Assembly (NCBI GenBank): GCA_029883145.1
Contig: JAOUJR010000043.1
Coordinates: forward strand, 1 to 9,925
Source: Nitrospirota bacterium
GTDB lineage: Bacteria; Nitrospirota; Thermodesulfovibrionia; Thermodesulfovibrionales; SM23-35
Direction of reading: 5' to 3'
DNA length: 9,925 nucleotides
This document shows, piece by piece, positions 5,979 through 9,925 of the stretch. The position numbers and the translations under genes were made by a program. The notes below the pieces were generated by a model. It ran no database searches. It worked only from the letters and a program-made list of their open reading frames with translations, and had not been told where the DNA came from. The first letter of the stretch is position 1; each line of letters begins with the position of its first letter.

Positions 5979-6826
5979 AAGACAATTCGTAAGGCAGACG
6001 GAATGTACTTTATGATTTCTGAGACCTGTGTGGCTGGAGTAGGTTGGGCAAGCTGTCCTGCCAGGCGGTTGATCTTGGCTCCGAGGATTGAGGCCTCCTC
6101 TATCGGGTATCCTCCGTGGATCAGGGCAGAGACGATCCCTGTAAGGGTATCACCTGTTCCACCAATGGGCTCCAGTGATTCCACATTGGGTTTGTCAATC
6201 TCACCTGTTATCTCTCCATGGGCGCAAATATAGTCCTTAATCCCTTTTACCAGTAAAATCTTGGCAGCATTTTCACACTCAAATGCCCTTTTAATGAGAG
6301 GTATCACATTATGTTCTTCCTGCAGGATAAAACCACGAGTATAGAAGGGATGAGGGGCTTTCTCATCTGCTAAAAATGCCAGTTCACCTATGTCGGGTGT
6401 AAAAAGGTCATAGGAAGGAGCAAACCCGCTCATTTTAGCCACATACATATAGCCTGCATCAGCAATGAGAATAGGTTTTTCTGATATCTTTTCAATTGTC
6501 CATAGGAGTTTATCATGCCAGAAGACATCTGGCATGAGATAATGGAATGTAAAAATCTTTGCGGGGATATCTAAGAGGTTATCCTTAAGATAACTATAAA
6601 GTTTCCGGCTTCCATCTCCCAGACCGATGTCACCTACTGTGAACCCGACAGGGGGAGGAAGCCCCATTTCTGAACAAACCATGGCTGCAGCAGTTATCAT
6701 GGACTGAAAGCCACGATGAATGGGGAAGGAGTCTTTGCCTATAGTTACATTATGATCATTTTTGATAATCTCACCCGAAAGAACGGGCAGACCCTTCAGA
6801 GGGATGGTGCCGATTAGACAGAGCAT
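5951..6826 (-). CDS. NAD(P)HX dehydratase-like ribokinase-superfamily protein
   Basis: The 291-residue product belongs to the ribokinase superfamily and most resembles the ATP/ADP-dependent NAD(P)H-hydrate dehydratase (NnrD/YjeF C-terminal) branch. Visible marks are the glycine-rich GDIGLGDGS (65-73), LFTPDIGELAFLADE (141-155), which matches the LTPNxGE stretch of NnrD, ILLVKGIKDYICAHGEI (190-206), and the anion-hole motif EPIGGTGDTLTG (219-230) with Asp226 at the catalytic base position. No YjeF epimerase domain is attached. It is the last gene of the operon: its ATG lies inside the upstream gene, overlapping by 13 bases, so translation is probably coupled. No independent strong ribosome binding site is seen. 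The tight link to selenium/sulfur carrier genes suggests a specialised paralogue rather than the housekeeping metabolite-repair enzyme. Superfamily is sure; substrate is not. Confidence 0.8.
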   Translation of the reverse strand: MLCLIGTIPLKGLPVLSGEIIKNDHNVTIGKDSFPIHRGFQSMITAAAMVCSEMGLPPPVGFTVGDIGLGDGSRKLYSYLKDNLLDIPAKIFTFHYLMPDVFWHDKLLWTIEKISEKPILIADAGYMYVAKMSGFAPSYDLFTPDIGELAFLADEKAPHPFYTRGFILQEEHNVIPLIKRAFECENAAKILLVKGIKDYICAHGEITGEIDKPNVESLEPIGGTGDTLTGIVSALIHGGYPIEEASILGAKINRLAGQLAQPTPATQVSEIIKYIPSALRIVLKENEKKLS

Positions 6827-7362
6827 TTCCTTTGTGCCTCCTCATAGGCCAAATACAAACAATATGCGCATAACGTATGTCCTACCTCCTTTGGAGAGGG
6901 CGCCTCCCTTAAAGTTTGTCCCACCAACCTATTAGCTACATAAGGGACATCAGGACAACCTCCACCCGATATATTTACTATTCTAAATGTCTCTTTATCT
7001 ACTGTTAATTTCATATTGGCTGCCCTCACCATGAGATATTTTCCGAAATCCTTGATGTGGAGAAGGTCAACAGGCTTAAGGAGATGGCTCTCGACTGGCA
7101 CTACCTCAAGAGGAGATGTCATCTTTGCCTCAAGAATTCTCAAGATATTGAGCTGTTCAACCAAGGGAAATTCAACAACTAAATCACAACCGGTTCTAAG
7201 CTCTGGAGGTGGCCCCATAACACGGACGTCCCATCCTTCCTTCTTCAGAATAGCCTCAGCACGAATAACCTCGCTTGTATTCTGAAAAACCAGAAATCCC
7301 CTATCTGTTTTTTTCTTCTCCTTTTTCGAGCGGTCTCTCTTAAAAATTTTTGGCAAAAGCAC
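6814..7362 (-). CDS. DUF3343 (Se/S carrier-like) protein with cysteine-rich C-terminal domain
   Basis: The 182-residue product starts with a basic stretch (residues 1-20), then a DUF3343 domain (about 21-95; Pfam name Se/S carrier protein-like). The strand GFLVFQNTSEVIRAEAILKK and the loop PPPELRTGCDLVVEF carry the family's conserved cysteine, here Cys59. Stand-alone DUF3343 proteins have about 80-90 residues. Here a further domain (about 105-182) follows with ISGGGCPDVPYVANRLVG (Cys136) and a CxxC in HTLCAYCLYLAYEEA (Cys165, Cys168), plus Cys180. The start is a GTG (7360-7362) with AAGGA seven bases upstream, inside the end of the TusA-like gene; the gap to that stop is three bases. It overlaps the kinase-like gene by 13 bases. 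DUF3343 genes commonly accompany yedF/yedE in selenium clusters, so a carrier role is inferred; the extra domain's function is unknown. Confidence 0.82.
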   Translation of the reverse strand: MLLPKIFKRDRSKKEKKKTDRGFLVFQNTSEVIRAEAILKKEGWDVRVMGPPPELRTGCDLVVEFPLVEQLNILRILEAKMTSPLEVVPVESHLLKPVDLLHIKDFGKYLMVRAANMKLTVDKETFRIVNISGGGCPDVPYVANRLVGQTLREAPSPKEVGHTLCAYCLYLAYEEAQRKCSV

Positions 7363-7365
7363 TTG

Positions 7366-7581
7366 TTATTCCTTTTTAAGAAGGAGTTGGTATTCCCTAC
7401 CTTGGGGTATAATTTCTATCTCCCAGCCTTTGTTCCTGGCCAATCGGCTAATATTTTCCTTAGCAGTATCTGTATCTACCAATACCTCAAAATTGCCGCT
7501 TTTGAGCTCCTCGATTTTCCGCTCGGTCAATATAACTGGCTGAGGGCAAGAAAGCCCTCTGGCATCAAGTTGTTCACTCAT
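7366..7581 (-). CDS. TusA/YedF-like sulfur or selenium carrier, single domain
   Basis: The 71-residue product is a lone TusA (SirA-like) domain. It has the signature LDARGLSCPQPVILTERKI (5-23) with the CPxP cysteine at residue 12, which in this family carries a persulfide (or, by proposal, selenosulfide). A beta-alpha-beta-alpha-beta-beta pattern ends in WEIEIIPQGREYQLLLKK. Selenium-cluster YedF proteins are usually about 190-200 residues with a DsrE-like second domain; that half is absent here, and the next gene encodes DUF3343. GAGGAGG stands five bases before the ATG and overlaps the yedE stop codon, so yedE and this gene are probably translated in sequence. It acts in the cytoplasm, presumably receiving S or Se from the transporter or a desulfurase and passing it on. 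Which element it carries cannot be told from sequence. Confidence 0.88.
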   Translation of the reverse strand: MSEQLDARGLSCPQPVILTERKIEELKSGNFEVLVDTDTAKENISRLARNKGWEIEIIPQGREYQLLLKKE

Positions 7582-7592
7582 AATAGCCTCCT

Positions 7593-8687
7593 CTATTCAA
7601 CTTTTTCCCTCATTGTAAAACCTATAAATAAACATATTAAAAGACCGATGATTACTGCTGCCGGCCCATAAAGCCCGACACCAGCGGGAGAGCTTGCCAA
7701 GGAGAAGTTATGGGAAAAGCCTGCACCGATAATCATGCCTAAGACAAACATGGCTGCATCACCATCTCCTTCACCTGCGAGAAAAAGCTGCCGTCCAGGA
7801 CAGCCACCAGCAAGGGCAAAGGCAAGCCCTGCCAGAACCATGCCACCAAAATTCCAGATATGGTTAGTATGGGCAATGGGCTGTCCTTGAAATCCGGCAT
7901 GAAATTGGCCGAGAATAAGATTCGTTAAAAAAGCTGCTACAAGTAACGCCAGGACACCACTTGCAAGATGAAAGTCCCGAATGAGAATAACATCCCGAAT
8001 TGCTCCCATTGTACAAAAACGTGTCCTTTGTGCCAGAAATCCTATGGCCAATCCTATAATCAAGGAAATAACTATTGGTACATGCATTGAGCCAGGCCCC
8101 TTAGCACTTAAAAAGATAGGGCCAGACTTTCCGCCGTCACCCATCAGTGGTGCAAAGACAAGGAAGGCGAACAGGGAGGCCATAATTAATGGTAATAGCC
8201 AGCCCACAGAAGAATAAGTAACCTGATTCCGCCCTAAGTTATAACCTTTTTTAAGAAATACAACCCCCACTCCTACTCCAACAATAAGACCTGAGAGTCC
8301 AAGAATTGCATTTCCATCCCCTGCAGAGAGCCTGAGCAGGGTTCGCCATGGGCATCCCAGAAAAACGAGGGCTCCAATCATGGCAAAAAAACCCAAAATA
8401 AAACGGACAACAGGGGCCGAACCGACTCTCGGTCGGAATTCTTTAAAGATATAGGCAGAGATTAATGATCCAAAAACGAAACCAATAATCTCCGGGCGAA
8501 TGTATTGGACTACATCTACCCTGTGTAGCCCTAATGCCCCGGCTATATCCCTTTCAAAACAGGCGACACAGACCCCCATGTTCGGCGGGTTACCCCACTT
8601 CTGAAGCAATGCAGCAAAAACACCGATAAATGCGCCCACCAAAATAATACCCCATCGGGTTCCAAAGAAACTCTTAAGATAGGACAT
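7593..8687 (-). CDS. yedE: YedE-type putative selenium transporter
   Basis: The 364-residue polytopic membrane protein belongs to the YeeE/YedE family, in the branch linked to selenium metabolism. About ten hydrophobic segments are visible. Conserved cysteine motifs typical of the family are present: NMGVCVACFERD (36-47, Cys40 and Cys43), FLGCPWR (109-115, Cys112), RTRFCTMGAIRD (221-232, Cys225) and GGCPGRQ (294-300, Cys296). The two halves repeat the same pattern, as expected for an internally duplicated channel. YeeE relatives move thiosulfate; this branch is proposed to import a selenium species. An upstream GTG at 8721-8723 is in frame and would add 12 residues, but the ATG at 8685-8687 has GAGGGAG eight bases upstream and begins at the usual MSYLKSFF-like N-terminus, so I chose it. 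It heads a four-gene operon and lies downstream of a selenium-type LysR gene. Confidence 0.9.
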   Translation of the reverse strand: MSYLKSFFGTRWGIILVGAFIGVFAALLQKWGNPPNMGVCVACFERDIAGALGLHRVDVVQYIRPEIIGFVFGSLISAYIFKEFRPRVGSAPVVRFILGFFAMIGALVFLGCPWRTLLRLSAGDGNAILGLSGLIVGVGVGVVFLKKGYNLGRNQVTYSSVGWLLPLIMASLFAFLVFAPLMGDGGKSGPIFLSAKGPGSMHVPIVISLIIGLAIGFLAQRTRFCTMGAIRDVILIRDFHLASGVLALLVAAFLTNLILGQFHAGFQGQPIAHTNHIWNFGGMVLAGLAFALAGGCPGRQLFLAGEGDGDAAMFVLGMIIGAGFSHNFSLASSPAGVGLYGPAAVIIGLLICLFIGFTMREKVE

Positions 8688-8703
8688 GATTACTTCTCCC
8701 TCA

Positions 8704-8760
8704 TTACCCGTGATCAATGGCACTTTCGAAGTCTTTCATCCCTTCAATGATCTTGTCCAT
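8704..8760 (-). CDS. 18-residue small ORF upstream of yedE
   Basis: An ATG at 8758-8760 opens MDKIIEGMKDFESAIDHG, ending in TAA at 8704-8706, 16 bases before the yedE ATG. AAAGG lies four bases and GGGAGG thirteen bases ahead of its ATG. The peptide is acidic and would form an amphipathic helix. It could be a leader peptide coupling translation into yedE, a real small protein, the last trace of a lost gene, or chance. I do not recognise it. Confidence 0.3.
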   Translation of the reverse strand: MDKIIEGMKDFESAIDHG

Positions 8761-8811
8761 TGTGCCTTTATTGCCTCCCTTTAGCTTAGATACCAAGATA
8801 GAGTTTAAAGT

Positions 8812-8836
8812 AGTATAGACATAATCAATATGTCAA
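8812..8836 (-). promoter_or_regulatory. LysR-type operator and promoter candidate for the yedE operon
   Basis: A perfect dyad GACATA-ATCAA-TATGTC occupies 8818-8834, 17 bases long, which fits the size of LysR-type binding boxes. On the minus strand its left arm overlaps a consensus TTGACA (8836-8831). A TATACT lies just downstream (8817-8812), but the gap of 13 bases is far too short for unaided sigma70 use. A 17-base spacing gives only CTACTT, a poor -10. That arrangement would suit a promoter needing an activator. The LysR gene lies immediately upstream on the same strand. Confidence 0.45.
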
Positions 8837-8927
8837 ATAGCAAATATCTATATATAAAGCAGAACGTATAGGTAATTGTTTATTAGGGTTAGTAGCCAGC
8901 TTTAACGTCAAATGCGTTAATTCAAAT

Positions 8928-9024
8928 GTGATTGCGAGTGAAACGAAGCAATCTAAATATCTAAATTTAAAGATTGCCATGCCCCGACAAATTGGGGCTC
9001 GCTCTATGAGTCGTAGACAATGAC
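8928..9024. repeat. Palindromic dispersed repeat, copy 2 (degenerate)
   Basis: This element starts GTGATTGCGAG (8928-8938), one base different from the end of the copy at 2891-2901, and ends CAATGAC (9018-9024). It keeps the inner hairpin GCAATCT (8948-8954) with AGATTGC (8971-8977), and a second hairpin GCCCC (8981-8985) with GGGGC (8994-8998) in the place of CCCGAA/TTCGGG. About twenty bases near its right end interrupt the outer inverted end. It sits between the LysR gene and the yedE operon, where its hairpins could damp read-through. The rest of 8688-9070 holds the small ORF, the dyad and AT-rich sequence. Confidence 0.6.
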
Positions 9025-9070
9025 GACTTAAAAAGCATTTACGTGAGTGAGCTATTAATGTAGTATGGAT

Positions 9071-9925
9071 TCAGATATTTTTTGATTCAGCAGTGATATG
9101 ATTTAAAAATGCGGCATATGCCGGAGGGAGTGTCCTTTTTTTGTGGGTGATAATATAAAAATTTCTTTTCATATGGATATCTGTAAGTTTTATTTCTTTG
9201 AGTATCCTCTGTTTTAATTCATCAATTACCGCAAACTTTGACAGTATAGAAAATCCCATTCCTGCTTTTACCGCTTGTTTTATTGCATCTGTAGAACCGA
9301 AAATACCAGCGATTTTAATGCTCTCAAGAGAGATTCCTTTGCCTTCTAAGATTTTTTCTGTCTCTCTTCGTGTCCCCGAACCTTCCTCTCGTAAGACCAT
9401 GGGGAACTTGATGAGCTCCTTTAATGGTATCCTGTTGCTTTTTATCAAAGAAGGTGAAGAGACGACGATGAGCTCATCTTCCACTAAAGGTATATAGTGT
9501 ATCTGTTCATTACCGAGCTTTGCCCCTACAATTCCCAGAAGCAATTCTTGTTTTGAAATTCTGTCAACGACGCCCCTTGAATCAGATATAAGAATCTGAA
9601 ATGAAACGGATGGAAATCTGTTCTGGAATGCTGCCATCAGGGAAGGCAGTAAGTATGTGCCCGGGATTGTGCTTGCACCAATAATCAACTCACCGGTGAC
9701 CTCTTTCTTGAATTGCCCGATAGCCTCTTTGAGCGTGTGAGCTTTTTCTATAATTTCCATTGCATGGCTGTATAATACCTCAGCCTCTCTGGTAGGAATG
9801 ATTGTTCTGCCCAACCGGTCAAATAGTTTGCAGCTCAATTCTTCCTCCAGTGACCTGATATGGTCACTTATGGTTGGCTGTGTAAGATGAAGTTCCTCAG
9901 ATGCTTTTGAAAAGCTTTTGTTTTT
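9071..9925 (-). CDS. LysR-family regulator, selenium-metabolism-associated type (5' end cut off)
   Basis: The reading frame stays open to the window edge, so the N-terminus is missing, by about 15 residues judging from LysR proteins. The visible 284 residues begin in the winged helix-turn-helix: KSFSKASEELHLTQPTISDH is the recognition region, followed by IRSLEEEL and KLFDRLGRTIIPTREAEVLY. After a linker helix, the substrate-binding domain starts at GELIIGASTIPGTYLLPSLM. This ASTIP-x-x-YLLP pattern and the following FP-x-VSF are typical of LysR proteins linked to selenium metabolism loci and also resemble CysL/CysB-type regulators. The gene lies on the same strand as the yedE operon, 383 bases upstream of it, with a 17-bp dyad in between. 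It probably controls that operon in response to a selenium or sulfur metabolite. A methionine-coding TTG at 9836-9838 is not the start. Confidence 0.9.
   Translation of the reverse strand, partial: KNKSFSKASEELHLTQPTISDHIRSLEEELSCKLFDRLGRTIIPTREAEVLYSHAMEIIEKAHTLKEAIGQFKKEVTGELIIGASTIPGTYLLPSLMAAFQNRFPSVSFQILISDSRGVVDRISKQELLLGIVGAKLGNEQIHYIPLVEDELIVVSSPSLIKSNRIPLKELIKFPMVLREEGSGTRRETEKILEGKGISLESIKIAGIFGSTDAIKQAVKAGMGFSILSKFAVIDELKQRILKEIKLTDIHMKRNFYIITHKKRTLPPAYAAFLNHITAESKNI

Noticed and set aside
7363..7671. 102-codon plus-strand ORF across the TusA-like and yedE genes
   Set aside because: It is the antisense shadow of two well-supported genes on the minus strand.
8688..8723. Upstream GTG start adding 12 residues to YedE
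   Set aside because: The ATG at 8685-8687 has the better-placed ribosome binding site and gives the expected N-terminus; the extension would also overlap the small ORF.
9836..9838. TTG as the start of the LysR gene
   Set aside because: The frame continues upstream with a clear helix-turn-helix to the window edge, so the true start lies outside.

Overview
The window (moderately AT-rich, no rRNA, tRNA or CRISPR seen) reads as a chromosomal segment of an anaerobic, probably Gram-negative bacterium. The likely placement is Nitrospirota- or Desulfobacterota-like. Support comes from exported proteins with N-terminal signal peptides, a selenium/sulfur metabolism operon, a type of dGTPase-like protein common in those groups, and dispersed palindromic repeats beginning GTCATTGCGAG. 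The taxonomic placement is inference from gene content, not proof.

Left part (1-3163): an unresolved leader with a strong sigma70-type promoter drives a solo PstS-like exported substrate-binding protein (243-1001). About 480 bases without a convincing gene follow. On the minus strand lie a CopG-type antitoxin (1479-1745), apparently preceded by only the last codons of a lost toxin (1745-1789), and a seven-repeat beta-propeller protein (1795-2820). Between 2821 and 3163 is an 81-bp multi-hairpin palindromic repeat and a second dyad.

Middle part (3164-5929): a minus-strand dGTPase-like HD hydrolase (TTG start) with two palindromes upstream, and a minus-strand PPC/DUF296 protein. A plus-strand exported glutaredoxin-like protein with its own promoter and a plus-strand CGGC-domain cysteine-rich protein follow. 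The latter ends in a probable terminator that overlaps the end of the convergent operon.

Right part (5951-9925, all minus strand) is the most interesting. A LysR-type regulator of the selenium-metabolism-associated kind (cut by the window edge) is followed by a second degenerate copy of the palindromic repeat, a perfect GACATA-N5-TATGTC dyad and an 18-codon small ORF. Then comes a tightly packed operon: YedE-type putative selenium transporter, a TusA/YedF-like single-domain CPxP protein, a DUF3343 (Se/S carrier-like) protein with an extra cysteine-rich C-terminal domain, and an NAD(P)HX-dehydratase-like ribokinase-superfamily protein. Stop-to-start distances are 11 bp, 3 bp and an overlap of 13 bp, so the four products probably act together. 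The inferred job is uptake of a selenium (or sulfur) species and hand-over on cysteine persulfide/selenosulfide carriers. SelD, a cysteine desulfurase and any selenium-dependent hydroxylase are not in this window, and the role of the kinase-fold protein is unknown.
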